Shown: positions 1-7,028 of the stretch, piece by piece
How the letters are laid out: every line of letters starts with the position of its first letter
How positions within the stretch are numbered: position 1 is the stretch's first letter
NCBI GenBank assembly: GCA_937902565.1
Contig: CALFMX010000047.1
Coordinates: 1-12,706, forward strand
Direction of reading: 5' to 3'
Length of the DNA: 12,706 nt
From: an uncultured Spirochaetales bacterium
GTDB lineage: Bacteria; Spirochaetota; Spirochaetia; Sphaerochaetales; Sphaerochaetaceae
The notes under the pieces: generated by a model
The model's database searches: none
The model's input: only the letters and a program-made list of their open reading frames with translations
What the model was told of the DNA's origin: nothing
Made by a program: the position numbers and the translations under genes

Positions 1-91
1 GGCACAGGCCCTGATCGACCTGGAGGCGCTGCGCGGCAATTACCGGCTGGCGCGCGAGCTGGGCGGCGGCAAGGCGCTGGCGGTGATCAAG
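1..91 (+). other. Foreign 5' fragment resembling alanine racemase N-terminus
   Basis: In the frame starting at position 2 this stretch encodes about 30 residues containing [16 protein letters not shown] and then ALAVIK. This is the start of PLP-dependent alanine racemase (fold-type III), very like DadX/Alr, and it ends at the lysine that normally forms the Schiff base. The expected continuation (ADAYGHG) is absent, and MinD-ferredoxin sequence follows at once. The stretch is about 72% GC. All six leucines use CTG and four of six alanines use GCG, unlike the CTC/GCC-rich genes downstream. The similarity is recognised from memory of the family. That the piece is foreign, probably an assembly or library chimera, is inference. 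The exact junction lies somewhere in 83-94, around the TGATCA at 84-89. Confidence 0.75.
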
Positions 92-673
92 GGCTCGCTC
101 CTGATCTTCTCCGAGATTTGCCACAGCTGTGGCCTCTGTTACCACCTCTGCCCCCAGGGAGCCCTGACCGAGGTACAACAGAGCATCGGGGTACTGAAAA
201 CGGGAGAGCGGGGAGCGCTGGCCGTCCACTCGGCCGAGATGAACATCGGCGAGCCGAGCGGGGTGCCCCTCATCAAGGAGTTGGGCAAGAGACGAGGAGG
301 GGCAATCACCATCATCGACAGCCCGCCCGGCAGCGGTTGCCTGGTCCACGAGACCATCGCCCATGCCGACTTCTGCCTCCTGGTTGCCGAGCCGACCCGC
401 TTCGGGGAGCAGAACCTCGCCCTCGTCCACGAGCTGGTCACCCTGATGGGGAAACCTGCCGCCCTGGTGCTGAACAAGACCATCGGAGGCCTCAACCCAA
501 GCGAGGCGTATGCGCGGGCCAACAACCTGCCCATCATCGCATCGATCCCCTGGGATGAGAAGCTGGGCAGGCTCACCAGCGACGGGGAGCTTGCCGTAGA
601 GAAGGATGAGCACTACCGCTTTCTCTTCACGACGCTTCTAGAGCGCATCAAGGAGGAGGTACGACATGCGTAG
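2..673 (+). CDS. MinD/Mrp-family ATPase with ferredoxin insert, 5' part missing
   Basis: The reading frame is open to the window edge, but only the part from about position 92 belongs to this family. What remains is the second [4Fe-4S] motif ([12 protein letters not shown], cysteines at about 120-152), the switch-type [10 protein letters not shown], the [10 protein letters not shown] segment and the nucleotide-binding LNK. Members of the family are about 280-290 residues long and begin with the deviant Walker A loop and a first ferredoxin cluster. Both are missing here, about 90 residues in all, replaced by the racemase-like fragment. GTG at 83 could act as a start but would give a protein without a P-loop, so I do not believe it is the real start. 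The stop overlaps the next gene by 8 bases, and that gene's GGAGG ribosome site lies inside this one. The protein probably partners the second ATPase in Fe-S or metal-cluster handling in the cytoplasm. Confidence 0.85.
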   Translation, partial: AQALIDLEALRGNYRLARELGGGKALAVIKGSLLIFSEICHSCGLCYHLCPQGALTEVQQSIGVLKTGERGALAVHSAEMNIGEPSGVPLIKELGKRRGGAITIIDSPPGSGCLVHETIAHADFCLLVAEPTRFGEQNLALVHELVTLMGKPAALVLNKTIGGLNPSEAYARANNLPIIASIPWDEKLGRLTSDGELAVEKDEHYRFLFTTLLERIKEEVRHA

Positions 674-1526
674 ACTCCTGATCCTCAGCGGCAAGGGGGG
701 GACGGGCAAGACCACCGTTGCCAGCACCTTCATCGCACTCTCCGGTGTCCAGGCCTGGGCCGACTGTGATGTCGATGCCCCCAACCTCCACCTCGTCAGC
801 GGCTCCTTCACCACCTCAGAGCAGCGGGACTACCACGACCTGCCCAAGGCCGTCATAGATCCGCTTCGGTGCACCGCCTGCAACCGGTGCCATGAGGTGT
901 GTCGATTCGATGCCATCACGGTGGGAGCGACCTACACCGTCGACCCCATCGCCTGTGAGGGGTGCACCTTCTGCCTCCACGTCTGCCCGGAGGGGGCCAT
1001 CACGATGGAGGAGAGCAAGGCGGGTGATCTCTTCCTCCACACACGAGGCGACCAGACCTTCTCCACGGCCACCTTGCTGATGGGCAGCGGCACGACCGGA
1101 AAGCTCGTCACCGCCGTCAAGGACCAGCTGAAGGGGAGCGGCGCACCACTGGCCATCCTCGATGGCAGCCCGGGCATCGGGTGCCCGGTCATCGCAAGCC
1201 TCACCGGTGCTACCCTCGCCCTCATGGTCGCCGAGCCCTCAATGAGTGGCCTTGCCGACCTGAAGCGGGTCATCGCCAGTGCCCGGGTCCTCCAAGTCCC
1301 CACGGCAGTGGTGGTCAACAAGGCCGATGTGAACCGAGAGAAGTGCGAGGCGATCGAAGCCTACTGCCTCCGAGAGGAGATTCCCTTTTTGGGTACCATC
1401 CCCTATGATGGTTCGGTCGTCGAGCTCCTCAACCGGGGGGAGAACCTCTCCCGGTCAGAGAGCCCGGCTGCCGTGGCCATCAAAACCATCTGGGAGCGGA
1501 CGAACGCTCTATTGGAGACACTATGA
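666..1526 (+). CDS. MinD/Mrp-family P-loop ATPase with 2[4Fe-4S] ferredoxin insert
   Basis: This is an intact 286-residue cytoplasmic ATPase of the MinD/ParA/Mrp superfamily. The deviant Walker A, KGGTGKTT, is at residues 10-17 with the signature lysine. ADCDVDAPN at 32-40 follows. A ferredoxin-like insert carries two four-cysteine clusters (C69/C72/C75/C79 and C97/C100/C103/C107). DGSPGIGCP is at 166-174, VAEPS at 188-192 and NKAD at 218-221. Family knowledge supports ATP-dependent handling of iron-sulfur or other metal clusters, usually with a similar ATPase encoded next door, as here. The start is fixed by GGAGGT at 655-660, five bases before the ATG, and by the 8-base overlap with the upstream gene. 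It overlaps the next gene by ATGA, indicating translational coupling. The exact client is unknown. The Desulfovibrio ORP-complex ATPases are the nearest characterised analogues I know. Confidence 0.93.
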   Translation: MRRLLILSGKGGTGKTTVASTFIALSGVQAWADCDVDAPNLHLVSGSFTTSEQRDYHDLPKAVIDPLRCTACNRCHEVCRFDAITVGATYTVDPIACEGCTFCLHVCPEGAITMEESKAGDLFLHTRGDQTFSTATLLMGSGTTGKLVTAVKDQLKGSGAPLAILDGSPGIGCPVIASLTGATLALMVAEPSMSGLADLKRVIASARVLQVPTAVVVNKADVNREKCEAIEAYCLREEIPFLGTIPYDGSVVELLNRGENLSRSESPAAVAIKTIWERTNALLETL

Positions 1527-2341
1527 GAGTAACCGTTTTGGTGGAGAACACCAGTTGCAAGAGCAGCATTGGCGCCCAGCATGGCCTCAGCCTCTTCATC
1601 GAGACAGAGGGCAAGACAATCCTCTTTGACATGGGCGCCGATGATCTCTTCCTACGGAATGCAGAGGCGCTGGGCATCGACCTCAAAACGGTCGACCTGG
1701 CCATCCTCAGCCACGGCCACTGGGACCATGGCGGGGGCATTGAGGCGTTCTTCGCCGCCAACGATAAGGCCCCCCTCTACATCAAGCGGGGCGCCTTCGC
1801 CCCACTCTACTCGCTACGCAGTGACGGTGCCCACCACTGGGCGGGCCTTGAGCCGAGCCTGGAGGGCAATGAGCGCATCATCTACAACGAAGGCGAGACG
1901 ATCCTCGGCGACGGGCTCACCCTCTTTGGCGACATCCCCGATGTCCACGGCCTGCCGCTGGGCAACCAGACCCTCTTTGAGCGGGTGGGCGGGCACTATG
2001 AGGTGGACCCCTTCTCCCACGAGCAGTACCTGCTCATCGAGGAGGGAGGGCACCGGGTCCTCATCACCGGCTGCTCCCACCGCGGGATCGCCAACATCAT
2101 CGAGGCGACGGAGAAGCGGTACGGGAGTGTGCCGACCACCGTCATCGGCGGCTTCCACCTGATGGACTACACCGAAGAAGACCATGAGGCCCTCGACAGG
2201 ATTGCCGCGGGCCTTCTGGCCACCGGAGCTCGCTTCTACACCGGCCACTGTACCGGGGAGGAGAGCTATGAGTATCTTAAGCGCATTATGGGTCCATCCC
2301 TCCACTACGCCAGTGGTGGCCTGGTCCTTGAGATTGAATAG
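1523..2341 (+). CDS. Metallo-beta-lactamase-fold hydrolase, COG1237 type
   Basis: A 272-residue metal-dependent hydrolase with the MBL fold. The metal-binding signature SHGHWDHGGG is at 63-72 (H64, H66, D68, H69). Further family landmarks are FDMG (35-38), GCSH (183-186), GGFHL (209-213) and TGHCTG (240-245). These match the group often named 7,8-dihydropterin-6-methyl-4-(beta-D-ribofuranosyl)-aminobenzene-5'-phosphate synthase-like. That name comes from methanopterin work and should not be taken as the activity here. GGAG at 1514-1517 is five bases before the ATG, and the start overlaps the previous stop as ATGA. It lies between a MinD-ferredoxin ATPase and a NifX-like protein, so a role linked to a metal-sulfur cluster or its thiol chemistry is plausible but inferred. 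There is no signal peptide, so it should be cytoplasmic. Confidence 0.88.
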   Translation: MRVTVLVENTSCKSSIGAQHGLSLFIETEGKTILFDMGADDLFLRNAEALGIDLKTVDLAILSHGHWDHGGGIEAFFAANDKAPLYIKRGAFAPLYSLRSDGAHHWAGLEPSLEGNERIIYNEGETILGDGLTLFGDIPDVHGLPLGNQTLFERVGGHYEVDPFSHEQYLLIEEGGHRVLITGCSHRGIANIIEATEKRYGSVPTTVIGGFHLMDYTEEDHEALDRIAAGLLATGARFYTGHCTGEESYEYLKRIMGPSLHYASGGLVLEIE

Positions 2342-2352
2342 GAGAACGAATA

Positions 2353-2694
2353 ATGAAGAGCATTGCTGTAGCGAGCGATCAGAAGCGCGTCTGTGGCCAC
2401 TTCGGCCACTGTGAGACCTTTGAGATCTTCCAAACCGAAGGGGGGAAGATCATAAGCGAGAAGAGCGTACCGAACCCCGGGCACAAGCCGGGCTTCCTTC
2501 CCAACTTCCTCCACGACAGCGGGGTCAACGTGATCATCAGCGGCGGTATGGGCGGCGGGGCGGTAGATATCTTTGAGGAGCATGGCATGGAAGTGGTCCT
2601 CGGCGCCGAAGGCAACAGCCGTGAGGTGGTTGAGGCATATCTTGCCGGCACCCTCAAGGCGGAGGGGTCGGTGTGCGAAGAGCATAACCACTAA
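2353..2694 (+). CDS. NifX/NifB-family (ORP-like) metal-cluster carrier protein
   Basis: A 113-residue single-domain protein of the dinitrogenase iron-molybdenum cofactor biosynthesis family (PF02579). The sequence shows the VCGHFGHCETF motif near the N-terminus (C14, C20), the glycine-rich IISGGMGGGA loop, and a Cys/His tail (C108 then EEHNH) that could bind metal. Family members such as NifX and the C-terminal region of NifB bind cofactor precursors. The Desulfovibrio orange protein of similar size binds a mixed molybdenum-copper-sulfide cluster. No nif structural genes are near, so a nitrogenase role is unlikely, and an ORP-like role beside MinD ATPases fits better. GGAG at 2341-2344 sits eight bases before the ATG, and the gene lies 11 bases after the hydrolase. 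It is the last gene of the operon, followed by a strong terminator. Which metal it binds cannot be told from sequence. Confidence 0.88.
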   Translation: MKSIAVASDQKRVCGHFGHCETFEIFQTEGGKIISEKSVPNPGHKPGFLPNFLHDSGVNVIISGGMGGGAVDIFEEHGMEVVLGAEGNSREVVEAYLAGTLKAEGSVCEEHNH

Positions 2695-2716
2695 TACCGG
2701 CCAAACGCATACACTG

Positions 2717-2747
2717 TGCTCCATCCCCTGTGATGGAGCATTTTTTT
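2717..2747 (+). terminator. Intrinsic terminator ending the MinD/ORP-like operon
   Basis: A perfect 9-bp stem (TGCTCCATC at 2717-2725 pairs with GATGGAGCA at 2732-2740) with a 6-base loop is followed at once by seven T (2741-2747). It begins 22 bases after the stop of the NifX-like gene. The geometry is that of a textbook Rho-independent terminator. Confidence 0.95.
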
Positions 2748-2838
2748 ATCACTGTATTTATTATATTTCTATAACATAATATTTTATATTAAATATATGC
2801 AGTAATTTTAGAGCTAAATTCATCATATTCTGCCGTGG
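2741..2838. other. AT-rich non-coding stretch
   Basis: About 84% of bases 2741-2830 are A or T, in a window otherwise near 62% GC. No gene or convincing RNA is visible. The stretch joins the terminator of one operon to the promoter of the next. It could serve as an UP-element-like or DNA-bending region for the osmoprotectant operon, but that is inference. Confidence 0.5.
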
Positions 2839-2877
2839 GTTGTAAACCGACAACTTATATATTACTATTAGGTTGTC
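2839..2877. promoter_or_regulatory. Putative operator: three GTTGT half-sites
   Basis: GTTGT occurs at 2839-2843, its complement ACAAC at 2850-2854 and GTTGT again at 2873-2877. The second and third form an imperfect 9-base inverted repeat, GACAACTTA (2849-2857) against TAGGTTGTC (2869-2877), that brackets the -10 box. The first two form a tighter dyad over the -35 box. This layout fits a dimeric repressor controlling osmolyte uptake. The regulator is not in the window. Confidence 0.4.
2840..2868 (+). promoter_or_regulatory. Putative sigma-70-type promoter of the opuC-like operon
   Basis: TTGTAA (2840-2845) and TACTAT (2863-2868) are separated by 17 bases. Each matches four of six consensus positions. 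It lies in the only intergenic region upstream of the ABC operon, 62 bases before the chosen start. It overlaps the GTTGT half-sites described separately, so transcription is probably controlled. Confidence 0.5.
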
Positions 2878-2929
2878 TAATTTACAGGGAGCCTACAGAC
2901 CGCTGTACGCTCCAAGGAGAAGTACGTAT

Positions 2930-4057
2930 ATGATTGAATTCAGGAATGTGACCAAGCGCTATGGGGCAGTTACGGTCCTCGACGATGTGAGCTTTACCAT
3001 CAAGAGTGGGGAGTTCGTCGTCGTGATCGGCCCCTCCGGCTGTGGGAAGACCACTACCCTGAGAACCATTAACCGCCTCATCGAGCCGAAGCCGGGCACC
3101 GTCTTCATCGATGGCAAGGATGTCACCCTGCAGAGCGGTGTTGAACTGAGACGATCCATCGGCTATGTCATCCAGCAGATCGGCCTCTTCCCCAACATGA
3201 CGGTGGAGGAGAACATCGCTGTGGTGCCCAAGCTCTTGAAGTACCCACCCGAGGAGTGCAGGACGATCGTGCACGACCTGCTCGCCCTGGTGAACATGCC
3301 TTGGGATGAGTATGCCCACAAGTACCCCAACCAGCTGAGCGGTGGCCAGCAGCAGCGCATCGGTGTGCTGCGTGCCCTGGCCGCCTCGCCCCCCATCGTC
3401 CTCATGGACGAACCCTTCGGGGCCCTCGACCCGGTGACCCGGGAGGGTCTGCAGGAGGAGGTCAAGCGTATCCAGAAGAAGCTGAAGAAGACGATCGTCT
3501 TTGTCACCCATGACATGGATGAGGCGCTGCGCCTCGCCGATACGATCATCTTCATGGACAAGGGCAAGATCCTCCAGATGGCGAGCCCCGAGGAGATGCT
3601 CCACAAGCCCGCCGACACGCTCATCAAAAACTTCCTCGGCCGCCATATCGAGGAGGAGACCCCATCGGCCCCCAAGCGGGCCGAGGAGTTCATGAAGAAG
3701 CGGGTCTATACGGTCAATGAGAACGTGAAGACCCTGCAGTCGATCGAGCGGATGCGCAAGCGGGAGGTCAACAGCCTCGTGGTCATCGACGACGAGGAGC
3801 GCTACCTCGGCACCGTCTCCATCGAGGAGATCAAGCGGCGCGGCAAGGCCGGGCGGGCGGTGAGCGAGTATCTCAACACCGACACCCTGACGGTCAACCG
3901 CAACAGTGATGCCAAGGAGGCGCTGGACAAGCTGCTCGCATCGACGGAGAACTACGTCATCGTCCTCAACGATGACCGCAGCGTAGCCGGTATCATCACG
4001 CGCACCAGCACCGCCAAGGCGCTCGGCGAGGCGCTGTGGGGGGAGATCGAAGCATGA
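2930..4057 (+). CDS. opuCA: Osmoprotectant (betaine/carnitine/choline) ABC transporter ATPase with CBS domains
   Basis: A 375-residue ATPase powering an osmolyte importer at the inner membrane. Walker A GPSGCGKTT is at 34-42, the signature LSGGQ at 136-140, Walker B with D160-E161-P162, and the switch histidine H194. The C-terminal 130 or so residues form two CBS repeats, typical of OpuCA/ProV-type subunits and thought to sense ionic strength or nucleotides. The length is normal for OpuCA. I chose ATG at 2930 because AAGGAGA (2914-2920) lies nine bases upstream and the protein then begins MIEFRNVTKRYG, as in the family. The frame could be extended to a TTG at 2873, but that would overlap the operator. 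The stop overlaps the permease start as ATGA. The substrate is assigned by family only. Confidence 0.93.
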   Translation: MIEFRNVTKRYGAVTVLDDVSFTIKSGEFVVVIGPSGCGKTTTLRTINRLIEPKPGTVFIDGKDVTLQSGVELRRSIGYVIQQIGLFPNMTVEENIAVVPKLLKYPPEECRTIVHDLLALVNMPWDEYAHKYPNQLSGGQQQRIGVLRALAASPPIVLMDEPFGALDPVTREGLQEEVKRIQKKLKKTIVFVTHDMDEALRLADTIIFMDKGKILQMASPEEMLHKPADTLIKNFLGRHIEEETPSAPKRAEEFMKKRVYTVNENVKTLQSIERMRKREVNSLVVIDDEERYLGTVSIEEIKRRGKAGRAVSEYLNTDTLTVNRNSDAKEALDKLLASTENYVIVLNDDRSVAGIITRTSTAKALGEALWGEIEA

Positions 4058-4695
4058 ACCTGACCACCCTCTTTCTTGCCAACTGGCCGGCGATAGCCCG
4101 AAGCCTCGCCACCCACATCATGCTCGTCGTCGTCTCGGTGGGCCTGGGCACCATCACGGCCATCCCCCTAGGGATTGTCCTGACTCGACACCGCCGGTTC
4201 GCTCCCGCCGTTCTCGCTGTCGCCGGGATGATACAGACGATCCCCGGCCTGGTGATGCTCGGCTTTGCCCTGGTCCTGCTCGGCATCGGGACGGTGCCGG
4301 CGCTCGCCGTGCTCACCATCTACTCGATCCTCCCGATCCTGCAGAACACCTATACCGGTATCAGCGAGGTCTCACCTGCCTACACCGACGCCGCCAAGGG
4401 CATCGGCATGACGGCGATGCAGGTCCTCTTCAAGGTCGAGCTGCCCCTGGCTCGAGAGACCATCATCAGTGGCATCCGCATCTCAACCGTCTATATCGTC
4501 AGCTGGGCCACCCTGGCCGGGATGATCGGGGCCGGCGGCATGGGTGACTGGATCTGGACGGGCCTGGCCACCTACAACACCGGCTACATCCTCATCGGGG
4601 CCATACCATCGGCCCTCCTGGCCTTCGCGTTCAGCGCGGCCCTGGGAGGCCTGCAGCGCCTCTTGACCCCACGGGGCCTGAGGAGGCAGCCATGA
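4054..4695 (+). CDS. opuCB: Osmoprotectant ABC transporter permease (first)
   Basis: A 213-residue inner-membrane permease of the binding-protein-dependent transport family. Strongly hydrophobic segments cover most of the protein. The cytoplasmic EAA loop that docks on the ATPase is visible as DAAKGIGMTAMQVLFKVELP. The pattern MIQTIPGL and the Gly-rich IGAGGMGDWI near the C-terminus are typical of OpuCB/OpuCD and ProW relatives. I start it at ATG 4054, which overlaps the ATPase stop as ATGA and gives MNLTTLFLANW, rather than at an upstream in-frame ATG at 4036. A GGGGGAGA-type ribosome site lies just before it. It probably pairs with the second permease as a heterodimer. CB and CD cannot be told apart with certainty from sequence alone. 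Confidence 0.9.
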   Translation: MNLTTLFLANWPAIARSLATHIMLVVVSVGLGTITAIPLGIVLTRHRRFAPAVLAVAGMIQTIPGLVMLGFALVLLGIGTVPALAVLTIYSILPILQNTYTGISEVSPAYTDAAKGIGMTAMQVLFKVELPLARETIISGIRISTVYIVSWATLAGMIGAGGMGDWIWTGLATYNTGYILIGAIPSALLAFAFSAALGGLQRLLTPRGLRRQP

Positions 4696-5291
4696 CCGAA
4701 CTCCTTCATGCAATGGCCGAGCACCTGGTCATCGTCACCCTCTCCATGGCTGTCGCCTCCCTCATCGGCGTCGCCCTCGGTGTCCTCTCCTACTGGTGGC
4801 ACCGGGCCGGCGTGGTGATCATCGCCCTGGCCGAGATCATCCAGACCATCCCCAGCCTCGCCCTCCTCGCCCTCCTGATGATCATCTTCGGCCTGGGGGA
4901 TGTGACGCTGGCAGTGGCACTGATCCTCTACGCCCAGCTCCCCATCATCCGCAATACCACCACCGCCCTCAACGAGCTGGACAGCCACATCATCGATGCC
5001 GCCCGCGGCATGGGAATGAGCCGGGCCCAGCGCCTCCTCAAGGTTGAGATCCCCCTCTCCATCCCCATGATCTTCGGGGGGATCAAGGTGGCGCTGGTCA
5101 ACTCCCTCTCGATCGCCGTCATGGGTGTCCTCATCGGCAGCGGGGGCCTGGGTTATATCGTCTATCGTGGGATCCAGCAACGCAACATGGGCCGGATCCT
5201 CCTCGGGGCCATACCGGTGGTATGCATCGCCCTCCTCTTTGATTACCTGATGGGCAAAGTCGAGGTCCGCCTCTCAAAACACACATCATGA
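4692..5291 (+). CDS. opuCD: Osmoprotectant ABC transporter permease (second)
   Basis: A 199-residue multi-pass permease, clearly a relative of the preceding one. Its EAA loop is DAARGMGMSRAQRLLKVEIP, with IIQTIPSLALLALL in the membrane core and IGSGGLGYIVYRGI near the end. It starts by an ATGA overlap with the first permease, so the two should be made in equal amounts. With the ATPase dimer it would form the membrane channel through which the binding protein delivers its solute. The gene ends 19 bases before the binding-protein start. Whether it corresponds to OpuCB or OpuCD of Bacillus or Listeria is uncertain; the name follows gene order. Confidence 0.9.
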   Translation: MTELLHAMAEHLVIVTLSMAVASLIGVALGVLSYWWHRAGVVIIALAEIIQTIPSLALLALLMIIFGLGDVTLAVALILYAQLPIIRNTTTALNELDSHIIDAARGMGMSRAQRLLKVEIPLSIPMIFGGIKVALVNSLSIAVMGVLIGSGGLGYIVYRGIQQRNMGRILLGAIPVVCIALLFDYLMGKVEVRLSKHTS

Positions 5292-5310
5292 ACAAAGGAA
5301 CACACTGACC

Positions 5311-6207
5311 ATGCACAGAACACTAGTACAGAGAGCCCTGCTCTTCATCACCATCGTCGCCCTCGCCGCCTTCATGGCAAGCTGCTCGGGGGCCAACACC
5401 ATCACCATTGGCTCGAAGGATTACAGCGAGAACATCCTCCTCGCCGAGATCATGGCCCAACTCATCGAGGCGAAGACCGACCTCAAGGTCAATCGGAAGC
5501 TCAACCTCGGCGGTACCTTCGTGAACTTCAATGCCATCCAGAACAAGCAGATCGACCTCTACCCGGAGTATACCGGCACTGCCTTGACCGCCGAACTGAA
5601 GATGGAGGTCATCAACGACCCGGCCGAGTCCTACCGCGTTGTCAGCGAGGAGATGGCCCGGCGCTGGAATATCATCTGGCTCGAACCCTTCGGCTTCAAC
5701 AACACCTATACCCTGGCGGTCACCGCCGAGGTGCAGGAGCGCTATGGCCTGGAGACGTTCAGCGACGTGGTCGCGATAGCGGGAGAGCTGGTCTTCGGCG
5801 CCGAACACGAGTTCTTCGACCGCCAGGACGGGTTTGATGGACTGGTCGCCCACTACGGCCTCACCTTCAAGGGGGAGCCGATGAAGCTCAACACCTCGCT
5901 CAAGTACCAGGCCATCGCCCGGGGGGAGATGGACATCACCGACGCCTTCTCGACCGACGGACCCATCATGCAGTATGACCTCAGGGTCCTGGAGGATGAC
6001 AAGAGCTTCTTCCCCCCCTACCACGCAGCTCCGATCATCAGGGGGGAGGTGCTGGAGAAGCACCCCGAGATCGCTGAGGCGCTCTCCCTGCTCGCGGGCA
6101 CGATCAACGACGAGACGATGACCGCCCTCAACTACCGAGTCGACGTCAAGGGCGAATCGGCCGAGACGGTGGCTTCAGCGTTTCTCTCATCACTGGGCTT
6201 GATATAG
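5311..6207 (+). CDS. opuCC: Osmoprotectant ABC transporter substrate-binding lipoprotein
   Basis: A 298-residue binding protein of the OpuAC/OpuCC/ProX family (PF04069). The N-terminus is a lipoprotein signal: positive residues, a hydrophobic core, and lipobox FMASC with the acylated cysteine at residue 25, so it is membrane-anchored outside the cytoplasm. Family motifs visible are ITIGSKDYSEN (31-41), YPEYTGT (84-90), AFSTDG (212-217) and PPYHAAPIIR (235-244). It binds a quaternary ammonium solute (glycine betaine, choline or carnitine); which one cannot be read safely here. AAGGAA (5295-5300) is ten bases before the ATG. It is the last gene of the operon. No hairpin terminator follows, and its last 18 bases overlap the end of the opposite-strand PHP gene. 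Confidence 0.92.
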   Translation: MHRTLVQRALLFITIVALAAFMASCSGANTITIGSKDYSENILLAEIMAQLIEAKTDLKVNRKLNLGGTFVNFNAIQNKQIDLYPEYTGTALTAELKMEVINDPAESYRVVSEEMARRWNIIWLEPFGFNNTYTLAVTAEVQERYGLETFSDVVAIAGELVFGAEHEFFDRQDGFDGLVAHYGLTFKGEPMKLNTSLKYQAIARGEMDITDAFSTDGPIMQYDLRVLEDDKSFFPPYHAAPIIRGEVLEKHPEIAEALSLLAGTINDETMTALNYRVDVKGESAETVASAFLSSLGLI

Positions 6208-7017
6208 CTCGATACCCCGATCACTGAGGCGGTAGGATGAACGCTCGAGGGCGCTGGCACGGGCCAGTGCCCCGGTCTCCTCGATGCCATAGGCGACATC
6301 GCCGGGGGTGTGGGCATCGCTGGAAGAGACGACCCTGAGGCCCGGATACTCGCCTGCCAAGGCCCAGAACCGGGCGTGGGGATAGGAGTGGGTCATCCCA
6401 TCGGCTGTGGGGACGACGAGCTTCTGGAGGCCATAGCCGTTGATCTCAAGGCCCACCCCCTCGCTGAGGGCGCACTCGATGATCGCCCGGCTGATCGCCG
6501 TCGCCTCGCTATCCCAGACCTGATAGCTGTAGGTGAAGAGGTCGGGGTGCACCCCATAGAGGAAGAGGCCACTTTGCAGCATCGCACAGTAGCGGTCGGC
6601 GTAGCGGGTGAGGTCCCGCTTCACGAGTGGGCGATAGAAGAGGGAGTCATCCGCCTCACCGGCGGCATTGAGGAAGTGCACCGCCCCGAGCAGGTAGTCG
6701 GTCCGCTCTGCCACCTCGTTGAGGTAGCTGTGGTATACGCTGTGGTAGTCGCACTCATAGCCGAGGAGGATGGTCATCTCCCCATACCCGTCCTGGGCGC
6801 GGACATCCGCCTCATAGCGCGCCTGGTCGGCAAACGCCATCCTCGTCGACCGATAGCGATCGTCGGGTAGCGGGCAGTGCTCGCTGAAGCCCAGCAGGGT
6901 GAGACCCGCTGACCGGGCCGCGTCTACATACTCGGCGATCTCTCCGTTTCCATGGCCACAGTAGTGGGAGTGGGTGTGGAGGTTGGCTACTTCTTGGGGG
7001 TAGATGTGTGTCTTCAT
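6190..7017 (-). CDS. hisK: Histidinol-phosphatase-like PHP-domain phosphoesterase
   Basis: A 275-residue metal-dependent phosphoesterase of the PHP family, HisK type, expected to remove phosphate from L-histidinol phosphate in histidine synthesis. Metal-ligand motifs are NLHTHSHYCGHG (12-23), FSEHCP (44-49), GYECDYH (86-92), GAVHF, GVHPDLF and SSDAHTP (232-238), all in the usual order, and the length is normal. No other his gene is near, so the substrate is a family assignment; related PHP proteins act on other phosphate esters. I chose ATG at 7015-7017. A GTG at 7021-7023 is also in frame and adds two residues. Neither has a properly spaced ribosome site (AGGTGA sits only two bases before the ATG), and a candidate promoter would place transcription start within a few bases, so the message may be nearly leaderless. 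Confidence 0.85.
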   Translation of the reverse strand: MKTHIYPQEVANLHTHSHYCGHGNGEIAEYVDAARSAGLTLLGFSEHCPLPDDRYRSTRMAFADQARYEADVRAQDGYGEMTILLGYECDYHSVYHSYLNEVAERTDYLLGAVHFLNAAGEADDSLFYRPLVKRDLTRYADRYCAMLQSGLFLYGVHPDLFTYSYQVWDSEATAISRAIIECALSEGVGLEINGYGLQKLVVPTADGMTHSYPHARFWALAGEYPGLRVVSSSDAHTPGDVAYGIEETGALARASALERSSYRLSDRGIELYQAQ

Positions 7018-7028
7018 GGTCACCTGTG

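Noticed and set aside
83..673. GTG at 83 as the true start of the first ATPase
   Set aside because: It would yield a protein without the P-loop and first cluster, and the codons upstream remain in frame as racemase sequence. The GTG belongs to the racemase-like codons, not to a native start.
2353..2694. Part of a nitrogen-fixation cluster
   Set aside because: No nifH, nifD, nifK, nifE or nifN genes are present, and PF02579 proteins occur widely in organisms that do not fix nitrogen.
2779..2796. ATATTT/AAATAT inverted repeat in the AT-rich island
   Set aside because: In an 84% A+T stretch such a 6-base repeat is expected by chance.
2873..2929. Upstream TTG extension of the ABC ATPase by 19 residues
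   Set aside because: The extra residues do not match the family, and the TTG lies within the putative operator. ATG at 2930 has a good ribosome site.
2882..3646. 254-codon minus-strand frame opposite the OpuCA-type ATPase
   Set aside because: It covers the promoter and start of a gene with all ABC ATPase motifs, and its own sequence is repetitive Leu/Val/Asp/His with no recognisable fold.
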